NCBI RefSeq assembly: GCF_036964905.1 | Contig: NZ_JBALHR010000001.1 | Location: 124,001 to 188,000, forward strand | Direction of reading: 5' to 3' | Length of the DNA: 64,000 nucleotides | DNA from: Gemmobacter denitrificans | GTDB taxonomy: Bacteria; Pseudomonadota; Alphaproteobacteria; Rhodobacterales; Rhodobacteraceae | Part shown: piece by piece, positions 43,040 to 52,879 of the stretch | Numbering within the stretch: the first letter of the stretch is position 1 | Layout: each line of letters begins with the position of its first letter | Made by a program: the position numbers and the translations under genes | The notes under the pieces: model-generated | The model's database searches: none | What the model was told of the DNA's origin: nothing | What the model saw: only the letters and a program-made list of their open reading frames with translations

Positions 43040-43073
43040 GGAAAGGGCTGCCGGATCGGGCCAATCTTTCGGA

Positions 43074-43178
43074 TATCGGCCCTTTCCTCCCTGTTCGGGC
43101 CGCGACTTCCCTGCCGGGGCCTTTGGGGGCACCCAGGCGCTCACGCCGCGGCTGCTTGCAGCCTGCGGCGTTTCTTTT
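43074..43178 (+). ncRNA. Candidate small RNA between an Fnr box and a terminator
   Basis: If the Fnr box activates in the class II manner, transcription would begin near 43074 and end at the hairpin at 43143-43178, giving ~105 nt. No ATG-started ORF lies inside. It has a CCTCC element (43086-43090) that could pair with ribosome-binding sites. The 5' end is only estimated; the interval may instead be the 3' UTR of the OmpA-like gene. Confidence 0.3.
43143..43178 (+). terminator. Rho-independent terminator
   Basis: ACGCCGC+GGCTG pairs with CAGCC+GCGGCGT (one bulged T, loop CTTG), then TTTCTTTT. It lies 125 bp after the OmpA-like stop and 100 bp before xdhC. Confidence 0.8.
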
Positions 43179-43278
43179 GAAGGCTTGCCAGGCCCCGACC
43201 TTGGTAGGATGGTCGGTCATGCGGGGCCGTGGCACAGTTGCGGCCATTCGGGCCACAGGGCCGAACAGGGGGCAGGGC

Positions 43279-44268
43279 ATGGAGTATCGGCACGACCAGA
43301 TCCCGGAAATCGCGCTGGACTGGCATCGTTCGGGGCGCGGGGCCGCATTGGCCACGGTGATCGAAACCTGGGGGTCGGCCCCCCGCCCGGTGGGCAGTCA
43401 GTTGGTGATCGATGGTGCGGGGCGGATCATGGGATCGGTTTCGGGCGGTTGCGTGGAGGGCGCGGTGATCCTGGAGGCCGAGGCCGCGCTGGCCGACGGC
43501 ATGGCGCGCCTGCTGACCTTCGGGGTCAGCGATGACAGTGCCTTTGCCGTGGGTCTGGCCTGTGGCGGCACCATCCGTATCCTGCTGGAACCGGTGGGTG
43601 CGGCGCTGCCTGAGGCGCTGCTGGCCGATCTTGTGGCGGCCCGTGCCGCCCGCGCCCCGCGGGCCTATGTGGTGAACCTGACAAGCTGGGAGCGGCGTTT
43701 GACCGCAGGCCCCGGCGATCCGCTGGAAGCCGCGATTGCCACCCGACTGCGGGCCGATCGGTCCGGGCTGGAAGAGGGCGACTGGTTCATCGGTCTGCAC
43801 AATCCGCCGCTGCGTATGGCCATCGTGGGTGCCGTGCATATCGCCCAGCCGCTGTGCCAGATGGCCCGGGCCTGCGGCTATGACGTGACGCTGATCGACC
43901 CGCGCGATACCTTTGGCAGCGCCGAACGGTTTCCGGGCGAAACCATCCGCGACGATTGGCCTGACGAGGCGCTGGCCGCACTTGGGCTGGATGCGCGCAC
44001 CGCAGTGGTAACGCTGACCCATGATGCCAAGCTGGACGATCCGGCGATCCGCGCCACGCTGGGATCGGATGCCTTCTATCTGGGCTGCCTTGGGTCTACC
44101 CGCACCCATTCCAAACGGGTGGAACGGCTGGCGCAAGCCGGATTTACCCCCGAACAGATCGCCCGCATCCATGCGCCGGTCGGGCTGGATATCGGGGCCA
44201 AAAGCCCGGCGGAGATCGGGGTGTCGATCATCGCGCAGGTGACCCGTGTGCTGAGGCAGGGGGCATGA
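43279..44268 (+). CDS. xdhC: XdhC/CoxI-family molybdenum-enzyme maturation protein
   Basis: 329 residues. The N-terminal XdhC domain (ALATVIETWGSAPRPVGSQL; GSVSGGCVEGAV; VGLACGGTIRILLEP) is joined to a C-terminal Rossmann domain (MAIVGAVHIAQPL; TLIDPRDTFGSAERFP; YLGCLGSTRTHSKR). XdhC binds Moco and inserts the sulfurated cofactor into xanthine-dehydrogenase-like enzymes. No hydroxylase subunits are in the window. The stop overlaps the next gene (ATGA). ATG chosen for alignment with the family N-terminus; weak GGGGGCAGGG ribosome site. Confidence 0.9.
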   Translation: MEYRHDQIPEIALDWHRSGRGAALATVIETWGSAPRPVGSQLVIDGAGRIMGSVSGGCVEGAVILEAEAALADGMARLLTFGVSDDSAFAVGLACGGTIRILLEPVGAALPEALLADLVAARAARAPRAYVVNLTSWERRLTAGPGDPLEAAIATRLRADRSGLEEGDWFIGLHNPPLRMAIVGAVHIAQPLCQMARACGYDVTLIDPRDTFGSAERFPGETIRDDWPDEALAALGLDARTAVVTLTHDAKLDDPAIRATLGSDAFYLGCLGSTRTHSKRVERLAQAGFTPEQIARIHAPVGLDIGAKSPAEIGVSIIAQVTRVLRQGA

Positions 44269-45266
44269 AGTTCGGCCCTGTTCCGCTGGATCAGGCACAA
44301 GGCGCGATCCTGGCGCATTCGGTGCCGCTGCCACAGGGGCGGCTGCGCAAGGGCTGTGTCTTGGGTCCGGAGGATCTGGCCTGTCTGGCAGCGGTGGGCC
44401 TGACCGAGGTGACGGTGGCCCGGCTGGATGTATCGGACCTGCATGAAGATGCCGCCGCCCTTGCGATTGCGCAGGCCTTGGTGCCCCGGCCCGAGACGGT
44501 GGGCCTGCGGCTGCGCCCGGTGGGAACGGGTCGCGTGAATATCCACTCTGATGTAACTGGAATTGCAGAGGTTTTCGCAGATCGTATCCACGCCCTGAAC
44601 CGGATCGATCCGATGATCACGCTGGCCACGGTGCCGCCATGGCACAGGCTGAAGCAGGATGAAATGGTCGCCACCGTCAAGATCATCGCCTATGGCGTGC
44701 CGCAGGCGGCGGTGGCCGCGGCCTGTGCCGCCGGTGCCGGGGCGCTGCGGATGCGCCCGGTCGCCCGGTCGAGGGCGGTGCTGATCCAGACTGCAACAGC
44801 GGATGACGACGGCGAAAAAGGCCATCGCGCGATCCACAAACGGCTGGAGGCGCTGCGGGTCGGGCTGAGCCACAAACAGGTGGTGCGCCACCACGAAGCC
44901 GATCTGTCACAGGCGCTGCTGGCAGTGGAAGGGGCGGAGCTTGTGTTGATCCTGACAGCCTCGGCCACGTCGGATATCGATGATGTGGCCCCTGCGGCGC
45001 TGCGCCGCGCCGGGGGCGTGGTGGAGCGTTTCGGGATGCCTGTCGATCCCGGAAACCTGTTGTTTATCGGTCAGTTGCGCGGCATTCCGGTGATCGGCCT
45101 GCCGGGCTGTGCCAAAAGCCCCGCGCTGAACGGGGCGGATTGGGTGATGGAGCGGGTGATCTGCGGTGTTCCCGTCACCGGTGACGATATCGCCGCAATG
45201 GGGGTTGGCGGCTTGTTGAAGGAAATCCCGCAACGCGGCCGTCTGCGCGAGGCGCGCCCCGAATGA
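44265..45266 (+). CDS. Molybdopterin-binding (MoCF-type) protein
   Basis: 333 residues. The N-terminal ~160 residues (FGPVPLDQAQGAILAHSVPL; GLTEVTVARLDVSDLHEDAA) resemble the MoeA-like front part of MobA/MocA-linked proteins. The C-terminal half has MoCF features (LILTASATSDIDDVAPAALR; IPVIGLPGCAKSPALNGADW, the latter matching GLPGNP of MoeA). It is translationally coupled to xdhC, so it probably serves the same molybdenum enzyme. No nucleotidyltransferase domain is fused, unlike some homologues. Confidence 0.8.
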   Translation: MKFGPVPLDQAQGAILAHSVPLPQGRLRKGCVLGPEDLACLAAVGLTEVTVARLDVSDLHEDAAALAIAQALVPRPETVGLRLRPVGTGRVNIHSDVTGIAEVFADRIHALNRIDPMITLATVPPWHRLKQDEMVATVKIIAYGVPQAAVAAACAAGAGALRMRPVARSRAVLIQTATADDDGEKGHRAIHKRLEALRVGLSHKQVVRHHEADLSQALLAVEGAELVLILTASATSDIDDVAPAALRRAGGVVERFGMPVDPGNLLFIGQLRGIPVIGLPGCAKSPALNGADWVMERVICGVPVTGDDIAAMGVGGLLKEIPQRGRLREARPE

Positions 45267-45267
45267 C

Positions 45268-45292
45268 AAAGGGGGCCGCTGCGGCCCCCTTT
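45268..45292. terminator. Bidirectional terminator between xdhC operon and infC
   Basis: AAAGGGGGCCGC and GCGGCCCCCTTT form an almost continuous palindrome with a central T, flanked by A and T runs. It lies right after the molybdopterin-protein stop and before the convergent infC stop. Confidence 0.85.
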
Positions 45293-45314
45293 CTGCAATT
45301 CCGGTCGCTGACGC

Positions 45315-45854
45315 TTATTTCGGCGCGACCATCATCACCATCTGGCGGCCTTCCAGCTTGGGCATCGATTCAATCTTGCCAGCCTCACCCACATCGGCGG
45401 CGACACGGTTCAGCAGATCCAGACCCAGTTCCTGGTGCGCCATTTCGCGCCCACGGAAGCGCAGGGTGACCTTCACCTTGTCGCCTTCGCCCAGGAATTT
45501 CAGAACGGCGCGCATCTTGACCTGATAATCATGGTCATCCGTCCCGGGGCGGAACTTGATTTCCTTGATTTCAATGATCTTCTGCTTCTTGCGGGCTTCG
45601 GCTTCACGCTTCTGGGTTTCGTATTTGTACTTGCCGAAATCCATGATCTTGCAGACCGGCGGTTCCGCATTGGGCGAAATTTCCACCAGATCAAGCCCGG
45701 CCTCTTCGGCCATGGCCATGGCGCGAGAGGGCGTCACGATGCCCACATTCTCACCATCGGCCCCGATCAGGCGGATTTCCGGCGCGCGGATGCGTTCGTT
45801 CACACGGGGGCCCGTTTCGCGTTGCGGCGGGGCGTTGTGGGGTCTGCGGGCTAT
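45315..45854 (-). CDS. infC: Translation initiation factor IF-3, apparent AUA start
   Basis: 179 residues if started at ATA (45852-45854), giving (M)ARRPHNAPPQRETGPRVNER. A strong ribosome site AGAAGGA lies eight bases before this codon, and nothing comparable lies before the alternative ATG at 45875. Both IF-3 domains are present (VNERIRAPEIRLIGADGENV; NAEPPVCKIMDFGKYKYE; KVTLRFRGREMAHQELG). IF-3 proofreads start codons, and rare AUU/AUA/AUC starts let it repress its own translation. rpmI and rplT, usual neighbours, do not follow. Confidence 0.93.
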   Translation of the reverse strand: MARRPHNAPPQRETGPRVNERIRAPEIRLIGADGENVGIVTPSRAMAMAEEAGLDLVEISPNAEPPVCKIMDFGKYKYETQKREAEARKKQKIIEIKEIKFRPGTDDHDYQVKMRAVLKFLGEGDKVKVTLRFRGREMAHQELGLDLLNRVAADVGEAGKIESMPKLEGRQMVMMVAPK

Positions 45855-46066
45855 GGCTGTGATCCTTCTGGCCATTGATGATGCGCGCGCAAAATAAGGC
45901 CTGCGCGCGGTTACTTCAACCAGATTCCGGCAAGACGGCGCCGATGCGCCGCCAAAGGCAAAATTCCCCCCCGTGATCACAGTGCGCGGGCCTTTTCAAT
46001 CCGGGGGGGCGATGCCATCTAGGGGCGGTACGCGGGGATGTGCCCCGCACTGACGGGAGTATCAGG

Positions 46067-46837
46067 ATGAACAGCAAGGTTCTTATCGGTGGCGCAGTGA
46101 TCGTGGCCGCTGCGGCGGGGTATTATTTCTTTGGGCAGGCCGAGGTCGAGAAGGCCGCCACCGCCACGACCGAAGCCGCAGGTGCCGCAGCCACCGCCAC
46201 GACCGAAGCTGCCGGCGCTGCTGCGACCGCCACGACCGAAGCTGCCAGCACTGCCGCCGAAACGGCAACCGAGGCGGCAGGGGCTGCAGCAACGGCGGCG
46301 ACTGACGCTGCCGATGCAGCCGCCAATGTCGCGGCAGATACCGCTGCTGCAGCGACCGCCGCCACAAACGAGGCCGCTGCGGCGACCACCGAGGCTGTGA
46401 CCGCGGCGACCGAGGCCGCCAATGCTGCGGCCACCGCTGCCACCGAAACGGTTGAAGCAGCCACCACCGCCGCCACCGAAGCTGCAGACACCGCTGCGAC
46501 CGCCGCCACCGAAGCTGCTGGCGCTGCCGCAGCGGTGGCCAATGATGCGGCCAGCGCGGCCACTGCCGCCGCGACCGAAGCCGCCGGTGCTGCGGCCACA
46601 GCCGTGACCGAGGCGGCAGGCGCTGCCAGCCAGGCCACCGACGCGGCTCTGGGCGATGCAGCGGCCCTGCTGAACCCGGCGCAATTTGATGCGGCAAAGA
46701 TCACCGCCCTGATCGATGGGTCGTCGCTGGATGATGCCACCAAGACCACGCTGAAATCGGCAGTGGACGGGGCGGCGAAAAACCCGGCTCTGGTTGAGGC
46801 CGTGGTGACCCAGGTCAAGACCGCGCTTGGCATGTGA
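46067..46837 (+). CDS. Membrane-anchored Ala/Thr/Glu 11-mer repeat protein
   Basis: 256 residues from the ATG with GGGAG upstream. One N-terminal membrane helix (VLIGGAVIVAAAAGYYFFG) is followed by ~165 residues of low-complexity repeats with an 11-residue period (TEAAGAAATAT, TEAAGAAATAA, TDAADAAANVA), and a distinct C-terminal domain (FDAAKITALIDGSSLDDATK to VKTALGM). The repeat resembles LEA/apolipoprotein amphipathic helices but is poor in lysine. Ends at the terminator at 46862. Function unknown. Confidence 0.78.
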   Translation: MNSKVLIGGAVIVAAAAGYYFFGQAEVEKAATATTEAAGAAATATTEAAGAAATATTEAASTAAETATEAAGAAATAATDAADAAANVAADTAAAATAATNEAAAATTEAVTAATEAANAAATAATETVEAATTAATEAADTAATAATEAAGAAAAVANDAASAATAAATEAAGAAATAVTEAAGAASQATDAALGDAAALLNPAQFDAAKITALIDGSSLDDATKTTLKSAVDGAAKNPALVEAVVTQVKTALGM

Positions 46838-46861
46838 TCGGCGCGTCGCACCAAAAGAAAG

Positions 46862-46887
46862 GGCCGCTCCGGGCATCCGGGGCGGCC
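46862..46887 (+). terminator. Rho-independent terminator of the 11-mer repeat gene
   Basis: GGCCGCTCCGG pairs with CCGGGGCGGCC (one G-T pair), loop GCAT, followed by TTTGCTT. Confidence 0.8.
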
Positions 46888-46961
46888 TTTGCTTATGTGG
46901 AACGCGCTTCTGGTTCCCGGCGCGACGTGTCAGAAACTTCCGGTAATGAAATGAAATAGAA

Positions 46962-46997
46962 CAGAAAAGCCGCAGATAGCAATCTGCGGCTTTTCTG
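46962..46997. terminator. 16-bp perfect hairpin, terminator of the fpr/cys operon
   Basis: CAGAAAAGCCGCAGAT and ATCTGCGGCTTTTCTG pair around AGCA. It lies 16 bp after the fpr stop on the minus strand and can act in both directions. Confidence 0.85.
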
Positions 46998-47013
46998 ATG
47001 TCGTTCGGTCAGA

Positions 47014-47838
47014 TCACACGCCTTCGCCGACAAAGGCCTTTTCCACCACGAATTCGCGCGGTTCGGAATTGGCGCCTTCGCGCAGGCCAAAGCCTTCCAG
47101 AACTGCCATCACATCCTTGTTGAAGGCAAGGCTGCCGCAGACCATGGCGCGGTCTGTCGCCGGGTCCATTGGCGCGATACCCAGATCGGCAAACACCTTG
47201 CCCGAGGTGAGGTTGTCGGTGATGCGGCCCGTATGGTGAAACTCTTCGCGGGTGGTGGTGGGGTAGTATTTCAGCTTGTCGCCCACCAATTCGCCGATCA
47301 GCGGATCGTCCTTCAGGCTTTCCACCAGACGGCGGCCATATTCCAGCTCGGCCACCGTGCGGCAAGTATGCATCATGATGACTTCGTCGAATTTCTCATA
47401 GGTTTCCGGCTCGCGCATCAGCGAGGCGAAAGGGGCGATCCCGGTGCCGGTGGCCAGGAACCAGACCCGCTTGCCCGGCAGCAGCGCATCATGCACCAGC
47501 GTGCCCACTGGCTTGGGGCGCAGGATGATCTGTTCGCCCGGCTGGATATGCTGCAGCTTCGATGTCAGCGGGCCATCCGGCACCTTGATCGAATAGAACT
47601 CCAGCTCCTCATCCCATGCGGGCGAGGCGATGGAATAGGCGCGCAGCAAGGGTTTGCCATTGTCGCCCAACAGCCCGATCATCACAAACTCGCCCGACCG
47701 GAAGCGCAGGGATTGCGGGCGGGTCACGCGGAAGGAAAACAGGCTGTCGGTCCAATGCGTCACGGCAGTGACGGTCTGCGCATCGGGCAGGGTGACTTTG
47801 GCGGCGGCGATCTCGGACACGGGTTTTTGCTCGGTCAT
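47014..47838 (-). CDS. fpr: Ferredoxin-NADP+ reductase
   Basis: 274 residues, single FAD/NADPH-binding chain. FAD motif LLRAYSIASPAWDEE, NADPH motif WFLATGTGIAPFASL, and C-terminal REFVVEKAFVGEGV typical of the bacterial FPR class. As last gene of the cys operon it likely supplies reduced ferredoxin (from NADPH) to the sulfite reductase encoded upstream. Followed by the hairpin at 46962. Confidence 0.93.
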   Translation of the reverse strand: MTEQKPVSEIAAAKVTLPDAQTVTAVTHWTDSLFSFRVTRPQSLRFRSGEFVMIGLLGDNGKPLLRAYSIASPAWDEELEFYSIKVPDGPLTSKLQHIQPGEQIILRPKPVGTLVHDALLPGKRVWFLATGTGIAPFASLMREPETYEKFDEVIMMHTCRTVAELEYGRRLVESLKDDPLIGELVGDKLKYYPTTTREEFHHTGRITDNLTSGKVFADLGIAPMDPATDRAMVCGSLAFNKDVMAVLEGFGLREGANSEPREFVVEKAFVGEGV

Positions 47839-47889
47839 GGAATGTCGTTTCCTGAATATGTCAGGCAGGGGCGCAAGGAAAGCCGCAAA

Positions 47890-48291
47890 TCAGGCGCGCA
47901 GGCGCGACTGATAGTCATGGGCCTTCCAGTCGGCGCGGAACTGCCACTGGCTTTCGGGTTGGCGGGCGGCCAGATCGTCGGGGATTTCGACCGCGTCAAA
48001 GCCCACCCGACGCGCCATCGCATATTGATCGGCAATCACCGGCCCAAGAGCCCGCAACTCGCCCACATAGCCCATCATCCGCAACCTGCGGGCAATGGTG
48101 AAGGCGCGGCCATCGTTGAAGGCGGGAAAGCCCACCCGGATCAGCGTCAGTTGCGCCAGAACGGGCGCCACCGCCGCCGGATCATCGGTATGGGCCAGAT
48201 CGAGTGCCTGACCATCGCCCAGATCGGCCAGACCGGGGTTCACGCTATCTGCCACGGGGGTAAAGCCCGTATCGGTGACGATCACGCTCAT
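47890..48291 (-). CDS. DUF934 protein of the sulfite-reduction operon
   Basis: 133 residues from the ATG overlapping the cysH stop. The sequence (LIRVGFPAFNDGRAFTIARR; LRMMGYVGELRALGPVIADQ) fits DUF934, a family nearly always found beside cysI and cysH in proteobacteria. Its biochemical role has not been settled; a helper of assimilatory sulfite reduction is the usual inference. Confidence 0.87.
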   Translation of the reverse strand: MSVIVTDTGFTPVADSVNPGLADLGDGQALDLAHTDDPAAVAPVLAQLTLIRVGFPAFNDGRAFTIARRLRMMGYVGELRALGPVIADQYAMARRVGFDAVEIPDDLAARQPESQWQFRADWKAHDYQSRLRA

Positions 48292-49044
48292 ACCGCGCTC
48301 TCCGTTGTGGTTTGGCCGCCCCGCACGGGCTTGCCGTTGATGAAATGGATGCCGCATTCGGTTTTCTGGCTGCCGCGCCAACGGCCCGCTCGCGGGTCCT
48401 CGCCGGGGGCAACCGGGCTGGTGCAGGGCGCGCAGCCGATCGACGGATAGCCCTTTGCCACCAGCGGATGCCGGGGCAGGCGGTTGTTGACCATGTACTC
48501 CTCAAGGTCCTCGCGGCCCCAATGTGCCAGCGGGTTCACCTTGATGCGGGTTTCGCCTTCGGCTTCGAAGAAGTCCACCTCTTGCCGCGTCGCACCCTGA
48601 AAGCGTTTGCGCCCGGTGATCCAGCCATCAAATCCCTGCAGCGCACGTTCCAGCGGTTCAACCTTGCGCACAGCGCAGCAGGCATCGGTGTTGAACTGGT
48701 GCAACGTGCCGTCGGGATCTTCGAACTCCACCTTCTTCGGATGGGCGCGGATCGTGCGCAGGTCGCACAGCGCCAGTTTTTCGGCCAGTTCACGCTGGTA
48801 ATCCAGCGTTTCCTGGAACAGCATCCGGGTATCGACGAACAGAACCGGGGTTTCCGGGGCGATCACCGAAACCAGATGCAGCAGCACCACCGATTCCGCC
48901 CCGAAAGAGGACACCAGCGCCACGCGGCCCAGATCGGGGTCTTTCAGCGCATGTTCCAGCACCGCCGTCGCCCCGTGATGGCGATAGCGGGCATTCAGCG
49001 CCGCAACCCGCTCGGCCACGCTGCCCAGGGGCCCATGGGATGTG

Positions 49045-49055
<11 letters not shown>
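48288..49055 (-). CDS. cysH: Phosphoadenylyl/adenylyl-sulfate reductase CysH
   Basis: 255 residues. The PP-loop segment is VALVSSFGAESVVLLH; the catalytic Cys is in KTECGIHF near the C-terminus. Two further Cys pairs (DACCAVRK and GCAPCTSP) are the 4Fe-4S ligands of the APS-reductase type, so APS rather than PAPS may be the substrate. Reduces activated sulfate to sulfite for the downstream step. Overlaps cysI by 11 bp and DUF934 by four. Confidence 0.94.
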
Positions 49056-50715
<1,660 letters not shown>

Positions 50716-50733
50716 GTCGCTTGGGTCCTGGCC

Positions 50734-51033
50734 TTAATTCAGCTCGGTCTGCTTGCCATGGGCATAGTTCGAAGGGCCACGGGTACGGAACACTTCGCGG
50801 AAATGAACCGGTTCGGGGCCGTTGGGGCCGGGCCTGGCATCCGCCAGATAGGCCCCCACAACGATGTTCTTCTGTGCCATGCCGAACAGCAGCCGCAACT
50901 GGGCATGGGCCTCGTCCTCGATCAGCTCGGCCTCGTGATGGTGGCGCGACCAGCGGTCATCGGCGGTCAGATAGACCACGTCGCCATCAAGCAGATCGTT
51001 GGCGGTCACCACCTTGGGCGTGAAACGGGGCAT
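50734..51033 (-). CDS. DUF2849 protein, first gene of the cys operon
   Basis: 99 residues (FTPKVVTANDLLDGDVVYLT; DEAHAQLRLLFGMAQKNIVV). DUF2849 proteins occur almost only in front of cysI in alphaproteobacteria; biochemical role unknown. In many relatives a cysG-like gene precedes it; here none does, and an Lrp-type regulator is divergent instead. Two 14-bp direct repeats lie just upstream of its start. Confidence 0.85.
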   Translation of the reverse strand: MPRFTPKVVTANDLLDGDVVYLTADDRWSRHHHEAELIEDEAHAQLRLLFGMAQKNIVVGAYLADARPGPNGPEPVHFREVFRTRGPSNYAHGKQTELN

Positions 51034-51047
51034 GGCATGAGCCTTCG

Positions 51048-51084
51048 ATAGAAGAATTTCCTCTTGCTATATAGAAGAATTTCC
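51048..51084. promoter_or_regulatory. Two 14-bp direct repeats ATAGAAGAATTTCC
   Basis: Identical copies at 51048-51061 and 51071-51084, 23 bp apart, in the gap between the cys operon and the Lrp-type gene. They cover 15-51 bp upstream of the DUF2849 start; the minus-strand TATATA between them could be a -10 element. Likely regulator-binding sites. Confidence 0.55.
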
Positions 51085-51178
51085 CTGATTTTGGCCAGAT
51101 GCCCGCGCAGATAAGGACATTTGTTCTGTATATGCAGGCAAACTGAACCCTGTTCCCGCCAAAACGGAGATTTGCGGA

Positions 51179-51640
51179 ATGTCGGCCCGTCTGGATGAAA
51201 TCGACCGGAAAATCCTTGCCGAACTGCAGGAGGATGCCGAACAGTCGCTGGACGAAATCGCCCGCAAGGTGGGCTCCAGCAAGACCCCGGTCTGGAATCG
51301 CATCCGCCGCATGAAAGAGGCCGGGGTGATCCGCCGCCAGACCGCGATCCTTGACCCTGAATCGCTGGGGCTTGAGGCGTGTTTCTTCGTGCTGATCCGC
51401 ACCAGCGAACATGAGGCCGACTGGCAGCGCCGGTTTCTGGAAACCCTGCGCGCCCGCCCCGAGGTGCTGGAGGCGCATCGGCTTGCGGGGGATATCGACT
51501 ATATCCTCAAGGTTCGGGTCAAGAACGCGCGGGCCTATGACACCTTCTATCAGGCGCTGATTTCGCAGGTGAAGATCCACAATGTGACGGCATTGCTCAG
51601 CATGGAAGAGATCAAGTCGGAAACCGCGCTGCCCTTGTGA
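51179..51640 (+). CDS. Lrp/AsnC-family transcriptional regulator
   Basis: 153 residues. N-terminal helix-turn-helix (LDEIDRKILAELQEDAEQSL; SSKTPVWNRIRRMKEAGVI) and a C-terminal RAM ligand-binding domain (LEAHRLAGDIDYILKVRVKN). Divergent from the assimilatory sulfur operon, so a role in controlling it (sensing cysteine or another amino acid) is plausible. ATG chosen by family alignment. Confidence 0.9.
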   Translation: MSARLDEIDRKILAELQEDAEQSLDEIARKVGSSKTPVWNRIRRMKEAGVIRRQTAILDPESLGLEACFFVLIRTSEHEADWQRRFLETLRARPEVLEAHRLAGDIDYILKVRVKNARAYDTFYQALISQVKIHNVTALLSMEEIKSETALPL

Positions 51641-51656
51641 CGCCCGATCCCCTTGA

Positions 51657-51679
51657 CGCACGGCCCCTTGTGCCGTGCG
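51657..51679. terminator. GC hairpin between lrp-like gene and P450 gene
   Basis: CGCACGGC and GCCGTGCG pair across seven bases. There is no T tract on either strand, so termination would be weak or Rho-assisted. Confidence 0.35.
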
Positions 51680-51688
51680 CCCCTTGGG

Positions 51689-52873
51689 TCAATCCGCGCG
51701 GACCATCAGACGTGTCAGGCCATGGAAATGATACACATTGCCATAGCTGGGCGGCGCGGTCATGCGCAGGCGCGGCAGGCGGTCGAACAGGATGGGCAGG
51801 GCGGTCTGCAATTCCAGCCGTGCCAGCGGCGCACCGACGCAGAAATGCAGCCCCATGCCAAAGCTGAGATTGGGTTTCACCGGCCGCCCGGGCAGAAACT
51901 GGTCCGGCGCGTCCCATTGGCCCGGATCGCGGTTGGCGGCGGCCAGCAGCAGTTGCACCTCGGTTCCCTTGGGGATCAGGGTGCCCATCACCTCGACATC
52001 TTCATAGGCCCAGCGGGTGAAGATATGCAGAGGCGGGTCATGGCGCAGGATTTCCTCGACCGTCGCTTCCACGGAATCGGGGCGCAGCGCGGTGGGCGGT
52101 GTGGCCGTTTCCAGCAGGCGTTTCACCCCGTTGCCAAGGCTGTGCACGGTGGCTTCGTGCCCGGCATTCAGCAGCAGGATGCAGGTGGTGATCAACTCGT
52201 CGGTGGTCAGCTTTTCGCCTTCCTGTTCCGCCGCGATCAGGGCGGAAATCAGATCGTCGCGCGGCGTGCCGCGGCGGGCATCGACATAGCTGCGCATGAA
52301 GGCCACGAAGGCCTCGGTCGCGGCGACAGCCGCATCTTCGCGCGCGCGGTCGCGCCCGGCCATATACATGCCCACCATGGCATTCGACCAGCCCAGCAGA
52401 TCATCTGCCATGTTTTCCGGTACGCCCAGAAGCCGGGCAATCACGATGACCGGCAGGCGCTGGCCGAACTGGCGCAGCAGATCAAATTCGCCTTCGGGCA
52501 GGGCATCAATCAGATCATGGGTCAGTTGCGCGATTTCCGGCTGCAAAGCCGCGATCCGGCGCGAGGTGAAGGCACGCAGCACCAGACTGCGCAGTCGGGT
52601 ATGGCGGGGCGGCTCCAGTTCCAGCATGGAATGGGCTTCGACCGCATAAAAGGGTTTCAGATGATCGGGCACGGGGCTGCGTTTGTCGGCTGGCACCTCA
52701 CGGCCAAAGCGCCGGTCGCGGAAAATCGCATTGCAGGCCGCGAAGTTGCCCGAACTGATCCGGTCATACTCCGCCCAGCGAAAGAACGGCCCCGCCGTAC
52801 GGGCGCGTTCATAGAACGGATAGGGGTCTTGCACGAAAGCGGGATCGGTCGGGGATTGGGAAAGCGTTTGCAT
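51689..52873 (-). CDS. Cytochrome P450
   Basis: 394 residues, a soluble bacterial P450. Heme-binding loop LSFGMGLHFCVGAPLARLEL contains the Cys ligand; the I-helix segment LNAGHEATVHSLGNG has the expected acidic/Thr pair (E-A-T); the K-helix ExxR is in VEEILRHDPPL (E-I-L-R). Substrate unknown. It starts six bases after the EamA gene and is probably co-transcribed with it. Confidence 0.92.
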   Translation of the reverse strand: MQTLSQSPTDPAFVQDPYPFYERARTAGPFFRWAEYDRISSGNFAACNAIFRDRRFGREVPADKRSPVPDHLKPFYAVEAHSMLELEPPRHTRLRSLVLRAFTSRRIAALQPEIAQLTHDLIDALPEGEFDLLRQFGQRLPVIVIARLLGVPENMADDLLGWSNAMVGMYMAGRDRAREDAAVAATEAFVAFMRSYVDARRGTPRDDLISALIAAEQEGEKLTTDELITTCILLLNAGHEATVHSLGNGVKRLLETATPPTALRPDSVEATVEEILRHDPPLHIFTRWAYEDVEVMGTLIPKGTEVQLLLAAANRDPGQWDAPDQFLPGRPVKPNLSFGMGLHFCVGAPLARLELQTALPILFDRLPRLRMTAPPSYGNVYHFHGLTRLMVRAD

Positions 52874-52879
52874 GCCGGT

